DNA of 64,000 nucleotides from Glebionis coronaria (Eukaryota; Streptophyta; Magnoliopsida; Asterales; Asteraceae), in the NCBI GenBank assembly GCA_025667525.1, contig JANFOE010000193.1, positions 1,984,001 to 2,048,000 of the forward strand. The letters run 5' to 3'. Below are positions 1 to 12,715 of this stretch, one piece after another. The notes beneath the pieces are model-generated. The model was not told where the DNA came from, made no database searches, and saw nothing but the letters and a program-made list of their open reading frames with translations. Within the stretch, counting starts at the first letter, position 1, and every line of letters starts with the position of its first letter. A program made the position numbers and the translations under genes.

Positions 1-3000
1 ATATGCTTCGACCGGGAGAATTGAACATTGTTGCAGCATAAGGCAATTGCACTTTTGTTGTCGCAGTACATCGGAATCTTGTTGAAACCTAGACCATAGT
101 CGGTTAATTGCGATCTCATCCAAAGAATTTGAGCACAGCAACCGGACATAGCTATGTATTCTGCTTCCGTACTTGAAATTGCAGCGCTTTTCTGCCTTTT
201 CGATGCCGAACTGATTAATCGATCTCCTAGTAGTTGCAAAGTTCCACTCGTGCTACGCCTGGTATCTTGACAACCCGCGTGATCCGCATCTGCATATGCC
301 ATTAGTGCAATAGAAGAGTCCTTCGAATACCAAAGTCCCCGATTAATGGTTCCTTTAAGATATCGAAAGATCCTTTTAACAGTAGCTAAGTGTAACTCAG
401 TAGGCCTAGTTTGATACCGGGCACACATACATATAGCAAACTGAAGATCAGGTCGACTGGCTGTGATATACAAAAGAGTACCGATCTTTCCACGATAAAG
501 TGTCGGATCAACGGCAACTCCATGTGGATCTGCATCAAGCTTAGTTCGTTCCACCATTGGAGTATCCACGGGGTCGCAAGATTCCATCTTATACTTCTTA
601 AGCGATTCAAGGGCATACTTGGATTGATTGATAAAGATGCCTCTAGGACTCTGAGATATCTGAAGACCTAAGAAGAATGATACCTTGCCCATCATTGACA
701 TCTTAAACTTGGAAGACATGAGTGTCCCAAACTTATCTGATAAGGTTTGGGTCGAGGCTGCAAATATAATATCATCAATATATATTTGTACCATAATCAT
801 ATCTTTACCTCGTTTCTGAATGAACAACGTGGGATCCACCTTGCCTTTAGCGAAGCCTTGCGTAATGAGGAATTGTGACAAGAGATCATACCATGCGCGT
901 GGAGCTTGCTTCAACCCATAGAGAGCCTTCTTAAGCTTGTACACATGATTAGGATAATTAGGGTTCACAAAACCATCCGGCTGTTGTACATAGACCTCTT
1001 CCTTGAGTTCACCATTAAGAAATGCCGTCTTCACATCCATCTGATAGACGATCATATTCACGTGAGCTGCATAAGCGAGGAATAGTCTAATAGCTTCAAA
1101 ACGGGCAACAGGTGCAAAGGATTCCATAAAGTCGATGCCCAATAATTGCTTGTATCCACGAGCTACTAGACGAGCTTTGTTCTTCAATATTCCGCCTAAC
1201 TCATCGAGTTTCACCTTGTAAACCCATTTCAAAGTGAGTAACTGCACTTGATCCGGGCATGGGACAAGTTCCCAAACATCAAGACGTATGAATTCGTTAA
1301 GTTCTTCTTGCATAGCTTCTATCCAACAGGATTGAGTAAAAGCTTGTTGCCATGTCTTAGGTTCAACTTCAGTGAGAAAAGCATCAAAGTGACAAAACAA
1401 TGCACTTTCTTGTAACTGACTTCGTGTGGATACCGGACGATTAGGGTCACCAATAATAGAATCTATAGGATGATCCTTTGTCCACTTGCTGTCATGTTCA
1501 CGAATCCGTGGATTGGAGTAAACTGTAGTAGGAACTTCCTCTGAGGTGGACGACCCGGCTTGATTAGGGTCGGGAATAGATACACCAAAGAATGGAAGTT
1601 CACGCATTTGAGCGAATTCCAAATCGTGATCATCGTCATCCTCTTCATCATCAATAGGCATGACATGGGTAGTTGTTACTTGTGTTGGTTGAGAATTACT
1701 CGTTGTTGGTATATCTTGACCAATTGTTGGTGCAGATGTGTCTGATTGTGCTTCGGTTGCTGGAGCGACAACTTCGGTTACCGGAGCTATTACCTCAGGT
1801 TCTGGAGCAACAATAGTTGGAGGAGTAAAGAATTCATCAAAGAACGGTTGAAACAATGTATCCCATTCATTCCTAGTAGGTGGTGTAAATGATGATGAAG
1901 TAGGGTTGTTTGGGACAAGACCAGAACTAATGTTACTGGGTCCCATTTCATGAAGTGCGGGTTCAGAGCTGCTTTGCTCAGAAGCCATTGCTGTCAGCTC
2001 ATCAAAATCAACATTCATAGTTTCGAGGATCTTGCGAGAGTTACGGTTGTAGATTCGGTATGCCTTCTTTGAGGGTGCGTAACCAATGAAAATACCAATA
2101 TCAGCCTTTGGTTGAAGTTTTCCCAAATTGTCACCATCATTATTTGGATAGCAAAGAGAACCAAATACATGAAGATATGATAAATCTGGTACTTTTCCAT
2201 GGAGAAGCTCATAAGGTGTTTTACCATGGCGTTTACGAATTAGTGACCGGTTTTGGGTGTACACTGCTGTAGATACTGCTTCTGCCCATAAAAACAATGG
2301 AGCCTTTGCGTAAATTAACATCGTTCGAGCAGCTTCCATAAGTGTGCGATTTCGCCTTTCAATGACACCGTTTTGTTGTGGAGTGCGTGCAACGGATGTT
2401 TCATGAGATATGCCAACTTCTTCATAATAATCACACAAGATTTGATTCACAAATTCGGTTCCATTATCTGTACGAATGCGTCGGACAGTAGTGTTGAGAC
2501 GCACCTGAATCATCTTGAGAAATCCGATGATGAATTTAGGTGCCTCATTTTTTGCTTGAAGAAATTTCACCCATGTAAACCGAGAGTAATCATCGACAAT
2601 GACGAGGATGTACTTTTTGCCACTAAGACTTTCAACACGCATTGGCCCACAAAGATCCATATGCAACAGATAAAGTTTCTCTTGGTTGGTGTCTTCAGTC
2701 TTGGGTTTGTAAGACTTCTTAGTGCTTTTCCCCATTGTACACGCGGAACACAAATGATCCTTGTGAAATGATAGTTTAGGAAGACCACGAACAAGTTCGT
2801 TTTTCGCCAAGTGATTGATAGCGTCAAAGTTAAGATGAGATAACCGTCGATGCCATAACCATGACTTAGTCTTCGATGCTTTGGAGAGAAGACATACGGG
2901 AGAAGCGGCCATCATGTCTTGTAGAGACAAAGTATACAAATTATTCCCTCGAGTACCTTTCAATAAATCAACCCCTTCCAAATTACGAATGAAGCAGGTA

Positions 3001-3212
3001 TGCTCTCGAAAAGCAACTTCTAGGTTTGCATCACAAAATTGTCCCACAGAAAATAAGTTGTGACCGAGACCTTCCACATAATACACTCTTGAAATTATAA
3101 CATTCCCAATATGATATTCACCATAACCCATTATCTTTGCAATATGATCATTTCCAAATCGAACCGTACCAAGAAACTTGCTGACGAAATTTCTGAGCTG
3201 AGAGCGATCTCA
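1..3212 (-). pseudogene. pol: Protease-integrase-RT-RNase H (pol), element A, partial
   Basis: One minus-strand frame runs from the TGA at 3210-3212 to the window edge. The protease motif DSGCSKHMT lies just before that TGA, which replaces the residue after MT. Integrase follows: HHCC zinc domain ([11 protein letters not shown] about 2810-2865, LCSAC about 2735-2760) and DDE core (LHMDLCGP about 2650-2680, DNGTEF about 2455-2475, E in TLMEAARTM about 2325-2345). Reverse transcriptase has YIDDIIF at 759-779. RNase H has YADADHAG about 275-300 and SSTEAEYIA about 150-180. This frame differs from gag, so expression would need a frame change as well as passing the stop. The end of RNase H is off the window. 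Confidence 0.9.
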
Positions 3213-3214
3213 GG

Positions 3215-6200
3215 TCATATGCTTGGAGCAACCAGAGTCCAAATACCAGAGAACAATTTGGACCACCTGTTTTCAATCACAATAGTAGACAATGCATTGG
3301 AAACTATTGGTTCCGGAGTGTTAGCAGATACAGATATGTTATTATCAGAATTGCTAACATTTTTGTTATCCTTAGATTTCCTGCATTTTCTAATGTGAGT
3401 TTTAGCATTTACAGGTTTTACTGTTCCAATTTGCTGAGGTTTTGGAGTATTAGCGGGCACTACAGTGGGAGTAGACCTATTTAAAGGGCACTTTGTTCCT
3501 ACAGTAGTGTTGGTGTTCCTAGTTAAAGGACACGCTTGTGTTTTGGTAGCCTTGGTACTCCTAGTTAAAGGGCACGCTTTCTTCGCTTTAGTGGGAGTGA
3601 TCCTAGTCAAAGGGCACGTATTTCCTACTATAGTGAAAGTTCTACCAGTGGGGCGCCACATCCAGCCAACTTGGGTTAACACTTTCCCAATCGGTTTCCA
3701 TTCTAATCCATTTTTCCGGGCATGCATCTCATTCACATGGTCAATAAGGCAAGAATCATGACGACTAGAAAACATACATTCATTGCAATTCCAACATTTC
3801 AAATTAGAATTCACACTAGGCTTAGAACGCTGCACAACCGCAGAGCCTTTAGGTTTAGCTACATGATTCTTTTTATTCAAAACAGAAATAACATTCCTAG
3901 GATGGGCTTCTACTTTCTTCTTCACTTGACTACTAGATGGGGGCAAGATCCTATCATTCTTCTTGTTTCGCTTAAGCTTAGATCTTTGAGCCTTAGTAGT
4001 GGTGCTTACTCCTGTAGAAGGCAACACGGGAATATTAGAAGCTGGTTTTGATTCCGCCTTATCTTTAGTGACCAAAGTTTGAGATGGTTTAGTCTTAGGG
4101 CCCTTGTTAAGTGGTGTGACGGCTATTAGGTTCCTTTTGATTGCACTAGAGGACGATGCTGAGATAGTGGCTGCGTTATCCACAACATTCTTACCTTTTA
4201 GAGTTCGAAGTGTTTCCTTTAACTCAGCCAAGACCAGATTCTTATCACAAATTTGTTCCCTCAAATCAGATATTTCCACCGACTTTCGATTCAATTGTTC
4301 AATCAATGATTGATTCTGTGCAGTGGTATCAACACATGCGGGCTTTACTGAATCGAAGAGTCGTGTATTTTTCTGTTTTAAGTTATCAACTTTGGACAAA
4401 ATCTTGGAAACTCGATTATCTAGATCAAGTTTAAAATTCTCAGCAGCCTCAAGTACGTTCACACAGTTAAGCTCCTTAGATTTCTCTATGTCTATCGGCA
4501 AAGAGTTAGCAACTTTGTCACTTGGCTGACGCTGTTTTGATTGTAAATTCATTCGAAAATTCTTTTCAAAGTTTGCATCATCGATATTAACACCTTCGAA
4601 TGACGTTTCAAAGATTTCTTGAATAAATTGTTGCTTGCATTCAAGCGAAATACAATGCGTTTGAATCTCATCAAAACGTTTTGAAAGCGAAGAATATGAA
4701 TCTTGAAGCTTTAAAAATTCAGCGTCAGATTCGTGACAAGTACTATCTACCACATTATCCACAGATTCAATATTATGCACAATAGAATCATTATCAACAC
4801 TTGTATTCACACAGACAGAAACTATATCATGAGACATCACTTGCTTCAGAAGCTGATCATTTTGGCGTGAAACTCGTTCTCTTTCAAGTAAACTGTTTTC
4901 ATAAGCATCATCCATTTCATTGAAAACACGTTTAACTTCTTCTATTTCCAAATACAAATCTTGATCAAGATTACTAAGACAAGCTTTAACATTCTTTACA
5001 AACGGAATAATTTCGTCTCGGAACGCAGCTCTAGTGTGCTCAAAGTTCCATTCACCTTCCGTTATGGCCGAAGCCGTCGTACGTTCCAAAATGACCTTGT
5101 CAAAATCGGCTAAGTGTTGGTGAACCGTATTTAAGTTAACGGACGCCTTACTTACCGGTGGAATTAACTTCGTTAAATCCTTTTTGACGAGTGTAGGAGA
5201 CGTACTAGGAAGGTTTTCATTTGACAAACTTTGGGGCACAAGAACTGTTAATTCTGCTAATTCCTTTTGTAAGCGAATGCGTGTCTTTTTCGAAAATTGA
5301 TCTTTGTTATGTTGATCATAATCAATTGTATGGAATTTTGAAAGCATTTTAGAATGAGTTTCATCCCCAAGTGATTGTGTCTCCTCAGTACTACGGACAA
5401 AAGGTGCTTCTTTCGATTTGCCAATTATGGTCATATCATAAAGACCGGGAATATATTCCTGAGCTTGTTTTGCATAACCAGGATTAGGTGGTAAATCTTG
5501 AAGACGCTTAAGTTCGAATTCTTTAAATGATTTAGTTAAAAGATGAACCTTTTCTGTGGAAGCGTATTGTTTTAAAAGCTGTTGTTCTTTGAATTTAAGA
5601 AGTTTGGTAGCATTAATTTCCGATTCAACCTTTTTAGACTCGAGAGTTTCGAAATCCATTTTAAGTTTCTGAAAATTATTGACAACCGACTCTTTTTCTT
5701 TTAATTCATTGGAAAGATTAGCTTTTAATGATTCTATTTCTTTCAAGTGTTCAATCTTTTCAAAACAAAATTGGTCAAATTCAGAACATGTTATTTTCTC
5801 TTCTTGAGGGACCATTTCAAAAGTTTTGACCTTTTCTTTATGCAACGCAAGCTCAGCAGTTAGGGTGGAATTCGTATCTACAGATTGTCTGAGGGCCATA
5901 TGCATTTGATCAATAATATGTTTAGGCACCATGACCAAATCATGTTGAGCATAAGATTGCATACCCGTCGTAGCATTTGGTTGAGGTTCACTCAAATGTG
6001 TAGGATTGGGTACCACATCATTTGAGTTACTAGTTCCCGAATGCTGTTCGAGGTTGTCATTTTCATGCCCAACTTGATGTTGGTTATCATCAATATTATT
6101 AGATGTGGTTGGTACCTCACTGATGACATCAGAACCATAGTGAGAAAGATTAGCAACAAGAGCAGCTTGGGCAGAGTGAATGTCATCACAATCAGAATCA

Positions 6201-7000
6201 TATGCGTCAAGGTCATCTGCTTGATAAGCTGCATTAGAAGTAGAAACGACTGCAATGCCTTCAGTATCTGCTGCCCCTGGGTCTGCCAGAAATGCCAACT
6301 CCTCTGAATCCAAAATCTTCCCCTTAGACTGAGCATCAACCAAATACATCTTCTCACGAAACCATGCATCATCCCTTCTCCTTTTCGGCTGAGTGCATTC
6401 CCTAGCCATATGACCTTGTCCTCGGCAATTGTAGCAAGTCACAACCTTTTTAGGACCAATTAGACTCCCATTTCCACTAGCTTGAGCATTCACAGCTTGA
6501 TTGTTCCCAGTCCTTGTAGGAGGTCCATATGAATTTTGCCTTCCCTGAATAGGTTGCACCGTCACTTGACCATCTTGAACAGTGGCTTGTTGTCGAGGAT
6601 TTGAAGAGGTGCGGAGCTGATTGTTTGTTGGTGGAAATCCTCTAGTAGCAACAAGTTTTGACAAGTAAGCAGTGAGATGGTTTAGAACATCAGCTGGCGT
6701 ATCATTTGGAGTAAAGACCGGTGCTTGGATTGGTGGAAGTTCATTAGAGTAAAAAGCCTGTGCTGATTGTGCTTCTATTGGAAAATATCCTTGCTGAGGA
6801 GTATAGCCCATTGGAGAAGTGTTGGCTTGTGATGGTGATGTCTGATATTGTGGTTGCTGTGGAAAAGATTGTTGATGAACACTTTGTTGATATTCTTGCT
6901 GTGGCATCATTGGTGGTTGATAAGATGGTTGTTGTGGTTGCTGATAGATGTGTGGTGGTGGCTGCTGCAAGTATGATGGTTGTTGATAAGTATAAGCCAT
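3215..7000 (-). CDS. gag: gag C-terminal extension with zinc knuckle, element A
   Basis: A 1261-codon open frame in the same frame as the gag start, opening with a Q/P-rich segment (residues 1-90). A CCHC knuckle CYNCRGQGHMAREC lies near residues 189-202. A long charged, coiled-coil-prone region (about 380-900) follows, then a second Cys/His-rich block (CWNCNECMF...H...H, about 1060-1090) and four CPLTR repeats at 14-residue spacing (about 1120-1173). The frame runs over the protease start in a different frame and stops at TGA 3215. Such long gag extensions are typical, from memory, of Asteraceae copia families. It has stayed open for 3.8 kb although the flanking pol is broken. Function of the extension is unknown. 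Confidence 0.85.
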   Translation of the reverse strand: MAYTYQQPSYLQQPPPHIYQQPQQPSYQPPMMPQQEYQQSVHQQSFPQQPQYQTSPSQANTSPMGYTPQQGYFPIEAQSAQAFYSNELPPIQAPVFTPNDTPADVLNHLTAYLSKLVATRGFPPTNNQLRTSSNPRQQATVQDGQVTVQPIQGRQNSYGPPTRTGNNQAVNAQASGNGSLIGPKKVVTCYNCRGQGHMARECTQPKRRRDDAWFREKMYLVDAQSKGKILDSEELAFLADPGAADTEGIAVVSTSNAAYQADDLDAYDSDCDDIHSAQAALVANLSHYGSDVISEVPTTSNNIDDNQHQVGHENDNLEQHSGTSNSNDVVPNPTHLSEPQPNATTGMQSYAQHDLVMVPKHIIDQMHMALRQSVDTNSTLTAELALHKEKVKTFEMVPQEEKITCSEFDQFCFEKIEHLKEIESLKANLSNELKEKESVVNNFQKLKMDFETLESKKVESEINATKLLKFKEQQLLKQYASTEKVHLLTKSFKEFELKRLQDLPPNPGYAKQAQEYIPGLYDMTIIGKSKEAPFVRSTEETQSLGDETHSKMLSKFHTIDYDQHNKDQFSKKTRIRLQKELAELTVLVPQSLSNENLPSTSPTLVKKDLTKLIPPVSKASVNLNTVHQHLADFDKVILERTTASAITEGEWNFEHTRAAFRDEIIPFVKNVKACLSNLDQDLYLEIEEVKRVFNEMDDAYENSLLERERVSRQNDQLLKQVMSHDIVSVCVNTSVDNDSIVHNIESVDNVVDSTCHESDAEFLKLQDSYSSLSKRFDEIQTHCISLECKQQFIQEIFETSFEGVNIDDANFEKNFRMNLQSKQRQPSDKVANSLPIDIEKSKELNCVNVLEAAENFKLDLDNRVSKILSKVDNLKQKNTRLFDSVKPACVDTTAQNQSLIEQLNRKSVEISDLREQICDKNLVLAELKETLRTLKGKNVVDNAATISASSSSAIKRNLIAVTPLNKGPKTKPSQTLVTKDKAESKPASNIPVLPSTGVSTTTKAQRSKLKRNKKNDRILPPSSSQVKKKVEAHPRNVISVLNKKNHVAKPKGSAVVQRSKPSVNSNLKCWNCNECMFSSRHDSCLIDHVNEMHARKNGLEWKPIGKVLTQVGWMWRPTGRTFTIVGNTCPLTRITPTKAKKACPLTRSTKATKTQACPLTRNTNTTVGTKCPLNRSTPTVVPANTPKPQQIGTVKPVNAKTHIRKCRKSKDNKNVSNSDNNISVSANTPEPIVSNALSTIVIENRWSKLFSGIWTLVAPSI
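3465..3640 (-). repeat. 42-bp in-frame repeats (CPLTR) in gag of element A
   Basis: Four copies of a coding repeat with AAAGG(G/A)CAC on the plus strand at 3483, 3525, 3567 and 3609, exactly 42 bp apart. Each encodes a 14-residue unit starting CPLTR or CPLNR. Related Asteraceae gag proteins that I recall carry the motif once, after TFTIVGN. Confidence 0.85.
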
Positions 7001-7006
7001 GTTTTG

Positions 7007-7729
7007 TTAAGAAGCATACATTGCAAGTGGATCATGAACTTGAGGTGTAGACAACCGAGCCTCGATCACATGGCATTCATGTTGTTGAAGAAAAGCTTGA
7101 AGTTGATCCACATTGGTGTTATGCAAGTCCTTAGCCAATTTAACATCCGTCACGTATTTTTTCCATTCTGGAGGAAGAGTGTTCAAATACTTGGTGTTCA
7201 ATTGAAAGGTAGGGATTGCCATGCCATAAATATTTAGCTCATTCAACAATAGGGTAAATCTCAGATAGTAGTCATTGAGAGTCTCCCCTGGCACATAGGC
7301 AAACTTATCAAACGCATCATAAAGCTTACACTCTCGTTCTTGTTTAGTTAACGAGGTGCCTTGCATTAGAACACGAATTCTATCCCATAACTCTTTGGCA
7401 ACTTTATGTTTGCTGACGAGTTTGTAGACATCTGGAGGAAGAGCTTGGAGAATGATGTTTGTAGCATACTTATCACATTTATCTTGAATCTTCATATCTC
7501 CAGTCAACTCACCCGTTGTGCGAGGACGAGTGGTCGTACCTTCCGTCACAGTACCATAATCTAATGGTCCATTGAGCACCGATGCCCAAATTAGATGTCC
7601 ATTCTCCTTGTTCAACATATAAAGTTCCATTCGGGAAGCCCATTCCTCATACATAGTCTTCACCAACATTGGTGGACGATTATCCGTACCCGAGAGGATG
7701 GACTTATCTGTAAGAGATGTATACTCCAT
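7007..7729 (-). pseudogene. gag: gag N-terminal part (UBN2-type), element A
   Basis: A 240-codon frame starting at ATG 7729 matches the capsid-like UBN2/DUF4219 gag of plant Ty1/copia. Visible signatures are WASRMELYML near residue 30, the ILQALP block, VAKELWDRIRVLMQGT and the YYLRFTLLLNEL helix region. Gag would form the virus-like particle. It ends in an in-frame TAA (7007-7009) followed by CAA AAC ATG, and the same frame continues as the next ORF. The stop therefore splits one ancestral gag. Nonsense mutation and regulated read-through are both possible; the context gives no strong read-through signal. Confidence 0.85.
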
Positions 7730-7876
7730 TTCAATAAGTTAAGATTTACAAAGTTGATCGAACAATGAAATAAGGTTAAGTATTTTTGTGTAGTTGTGAG
7801 TTAAAACCGAGAAACAATGTTAAAATCCCCTAAAATATGTTCTCGATAAACCAAAAATTCCAAGTCAAAATTACAC

Positions 7877-8170
7877 ACGATCGGAATGTCAGATCGTAAT
7901 ACTTGATCGGAATGTCAGATCGTAAAACCAGATCGGAATGTCAGATCGTAACACCAGATCGGAATGTCAGATCGTAATACCAGATCGGAATATAGCCCTG
8001 TCGAAATGTTGTTGGTATCGGAATGTTCAGATCGCAAAGCCCTATCGGAAAGTTCAGATCGCAAAGTGGCTGACAAAATTCGAGCAGAGTAACGACTTAA
8101 AATACTTCCTTATACCCGTCGGAATCTCAGATCGCAATAGCTATCGGAATGATTCAGATCGGAATAAGTG
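7877..8170. repeat. 26-bp tandem repeats in leader of element A
   Basis: Four near-identical 26-bp units (GATCGGAATGTCAGATCGTA plus 6 variable bases) run from about 7879 to 7985, followed by decayed copies to about 8170 that keep the TCGGAA...CAGATCG frame. Each unit holds two GATC sites in a weak dyad. The array lies between PBS and gag, so it is transcribed as 5' leader of element A. Confidence 0.85.
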
Positions 8171-8504
8171 AAAAAAAATCCCACGATCGCAATGTAGAAA
8201 CCAAACCCTTTCCGATGGAAGGTTATTGCGATGGAAGCCCAAGTACAATTTGTACTTTCCGATGGATGTTTCTGCTTAAATTTCGGAATGATAGAACACA
8301 ACCTTTTTGCACTTTTGATCCAAAAAATTGATGTTTTAATGAAAAACCAAGATACCAAGAACACTTTTAAGCACAAAATCCTATGTTGCACTACTTGATA
8401 CTACGATCAAAGCAAAAAATTTTGAAGATTTCGGCAAAACACACTTATACTATACGAATTGTTTAGAAAACAATACGCAACACAAACACAAACCTATATT
8501 TCAT

Positions 8505-8522
8505 CCCAAGCTCTTGATACCA
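8505..8522 (-). promoter_or_regulatory. Primer binding site of element A (tRNA-Met type)
   Basis: The minus strand reads TGGTATCAAGAGCTTGGG two bases after the LTR end. Plant copia PBS sites complementary to initiator tRNA-Met read TGGTATCAGAGC; this copy has one extra A. It fixes both the LTR boundary and the minus orientation. Confidence 0.8.
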
Positions 8523-8524
8523 TT

Positions 8525-8845
8525 TGTAGGATTGTAAATCTTGCTTATGTATCTAGAGAGAGAAAGAGATAGAGAGATGGTGGATTTCACACAAAGCTAG
8601 AGAGAGAAAGTAATGTTTACTATGTGAAAAATAATGAAAACCACACCCTCTCCATCAAAGGAGAGGGTTTATATACCCAAGCCCTTGTCATGGGCTTGGG
8701 CTTACATTTGGGCCGGCCTACACATGTTGTAGGCTAGGCTTGATGTTGTTTGTTAAGTAAAGACACGTGACTAAACTACGAGCTATTACATGGACTATCG
8801 TTGGAGTGACCGATCCTTCTTAATACGTAAAACGTATTTCCAACA
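8525..8845 (-). repeat. 5' LTR of copia element A
   Basis: Delimited on the minus strand by TGTTGG at the 5' end (8845) and CCTACA at the 3' end (8525), the usual copia TG...CA termini, with the PBS two bases further on. Length is 321 bp. It contains a TATA-type promoter and purine-rich GAGAGA stretches. The partner LTR is outside the window, so the limits rest on the terminal motifs and the PBS only. Confidence 0.8.
8668..8675 (-). promoter_or_regulatory. TATA box in LTR of element A
   Basis: The minus strand reads TATATAAA about 170 bases inside the LTR start, next to inverted GGGCTTGGG and CCTCTCC stretches. It is the best promoter candidate for the genomic RNA of A. Transcription start is not determined. 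Confidence 0.5.
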
Positions 8846-9609
8846 AACCTTAAGTAATATCTTTCATATTGGATTCAAGTGAGTTGTTTTAGTAAAGAAA
8901 TAAGAATGTAAACAATTATAACAATAATGCCAATTTACTTTCCGATATATATAGATTTTATTCAAACTTAATAAAGAATCTATGATACACGTTGCTTGCG
9001 GAATATCGCACGTACACATAATAGCATAATAAATATGCACCAAAAGGAACAACAAGGAAAATCACACCACCACATATTGTATCACGTCGTTGGCGCATCA
9101 ATGACGTAGTCATGGTACCTCCATGACTAGTTACAAATAGCTCGGGCAAAGGAAAACACAAACAACAAATTTCAAATAGTTTAAGAAGGCAACAAACGAT
9201 TGACACATAGATGCATACGAAACGCAAAGAACAAAGTAGAATAACATGATCATGGAAATCAGAATCATAACATGGGGAACATATAAATGGCGTCAAGGGA
9301 TTGATCAAAAGGTGTAAAACCTTTGAAAATTTCCTTTTATTATGTCATCATATGTACACGTTACCTCATTAATACATTAGCTATCACCTTTGCATGAATA
9401 TATGAGGCATTATTAATACTTGAACATGTGATCCTTTTCTTGATTTTTTTTAATATTTATGAACTACTCACTCTCATTTGATCACTTTGGCTACCTTTAA
9501 GCCACATGGAATACAAGGACATCTATGATACGTTATTTCAAGACTTATTATGTACAAAATCATGTTTTCATGATCTATAGTTTACAAAATATCTAAACTT
9601 ACTCTTATA
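8846..9609. other. Unassigned AT-rich DNA right of element A
   Basis: No ORF with a recognisable family, no terminal repeats and no PBS seen. This is the sequence into which element A inserted. Confidence 0.5.
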
Positions 9610-11457
<1,848 letters not shown>

Positions 11458-11948
11458 TTTCACGTTTTTGCTAGTTGTTTTTAATATTTTCATCTGTTTT
11501 TTCCGTCTTCTTTTTTCACGTTTTCGCAAGTTCTTTTACGTTTTCATCAGCTTTTTAATGTTTTAATCAAATTTTTATTATTCTCATCAGTATTATTACG
11601 TTTTCGTCTGATTTTAGGGTTCATCATGTTTTTTACGTTTTCCGCAGATTGCTTTTCGTTTACGTACGATTTTTAGGGTGTCATCAGCGTTTTTACGTTT
11701 TCGTCAGCATTTTTACGTATTCGTCAGCATTTTTTTTGTTTTAATCAGTAATTTTACGGTTTCAGCAGTAATTTTACGTTTTCGTTAGCATTTTTACGTT
11801 TTCCTCAGTATTTATACGTTTTCGTCTGTAATTTTACGTTTTCGTCCAAATTTTTACGTTTTCGTCAGTATTTTTATATTTTTGTCAATATTTTTATGTT
11901 TTCGTCTGTTGTTTTACGTTTTCATCAGCGTTTATACGTTTTATTCAT
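11458..11948. repeat. 20-bp minisatellite, arm 1 (TTTTTACGTTTTCGTCAGCA)
   Basis: Roughly 25 degenerate copies of a 20-bp unit with core TTTACGTTTTCGTCAG, all in this orientation. Best preserved between about 11690 and 11940. The array is followed within about 20 bp by the same unit in opposite orientation. Confidence 0.9.
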
Positions 11949-11967
11949 AATGTTTTGCACATTTCGA

Positions 11968-12715
11968 AAGAAAACGTAAAAATACTGACGAAAACTTAAA
12001 AATAAAGATGAAAATTTAAAATTACTGACGAAAACGAAAAAGTACTGATGAAAAACGTAAAAAACGCTGATGAAAACGTAAAAATCAGAAATAAATCGAA
12101 CGAAAACGTAAAAAACCTAACTTAAAATCGGATGAAAACGTAAAAACTTAGACTAAAACGTAAAAAATCGGACGATGACATAAAAAATCGGACGAAAACA
12201 TGAAAAACCTGACTTAAACGTAAAAAATCGGATGAACATGTAAAAAAGGTGACGAAAACGTAAAGAATTGGACAAAAACGTAAACAAAAATCGGAAGATA
12301 ACGTAAAAAATTAGACAAAAACATAAAAAAAATCGGACAAAACCGTAAAAATACTGACGAAAACGTAAAAATTCGGACGAAAATGTATATATTCTGACGA
12401 AAGAGTAAAAAATATGACAAAAACGTAAAAATTCGGACGAAAACGTAAAAGTTAGGACGAAAACGTTAAAGTCCTAACGAAAAAACTTAGAAATACTGAC
12501 GAAACTGTAAATATAATAATGAAAACGTAAAATTATTGACAAAAACGTAAAAACTGACAAGAACCTTAGAAACTAACCAAAACGTAAAAATAACTGACGA
12601 AGACATAAAAAACGGACAAAAACGTAAAAATATGGCGAAAACGTAAAAAATGAAGAAACGTAAAGAAAACTGACAAAAACGTAAGAAAGTGCCGAAACGG
12701 TTTTTTTTTGAAAAA
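11968..12715. repeat. 20-bp minisatellite, arm 2 (inverted orientation)
   Basis: Roughly 35-40 degenerate copies of the reverse complement of arm 1 (core CTGACGAAAACGTAAAAA). With arm 1 it forms an imperfect inverted repeat about 1.2 kb long around a short spacer near 11950-11967. F-rich minus-strand frames across it are composition artefacts. Confidence 0.9.

Larger units (their letters stand above)
1..8845 (-). mobile_element. Ty1/copia element A (left end outside window)
   Basis: Minus-strand Ty1/copia retrotransposon. From right to left it has a 5' LTR (8525-8845), a tRNA-Met-type PBS, a leader with tandem repeats, gag (7729 to 3215), then protease, integrase, reverse transcriptase and most of RNase H reaching base 1. 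The domain order PR-IN-RT-RH is diagnostic of Ty1/copia. The end of RNase H, the PPT, the 3' LTR and the TSD lie beyond the left edge, so insertion age cannot be judged. The gag resembles, from memory, Asteraceae copia polyproteins. An in-frame stop in gag, a stop in protease and a frame change to pol make it non-functional as it stands. Confidence 0.93.

Noticed and set aside
7001..7012. Programmed read-through at the gag TAA of element A
   Set aside because: Only CAA follows the stop; the fuller CAR-YYA context is not met, so nonsense mutation is as likely.
7877..7990. AGATCGGAA strings resembling a sequencing adapter
   Set aside because: The match stops after nine bases (AGATCGGAATGTC, not the adapter continuation) and the unit repeats at 26 bp inside an element leader, so it is genomic.
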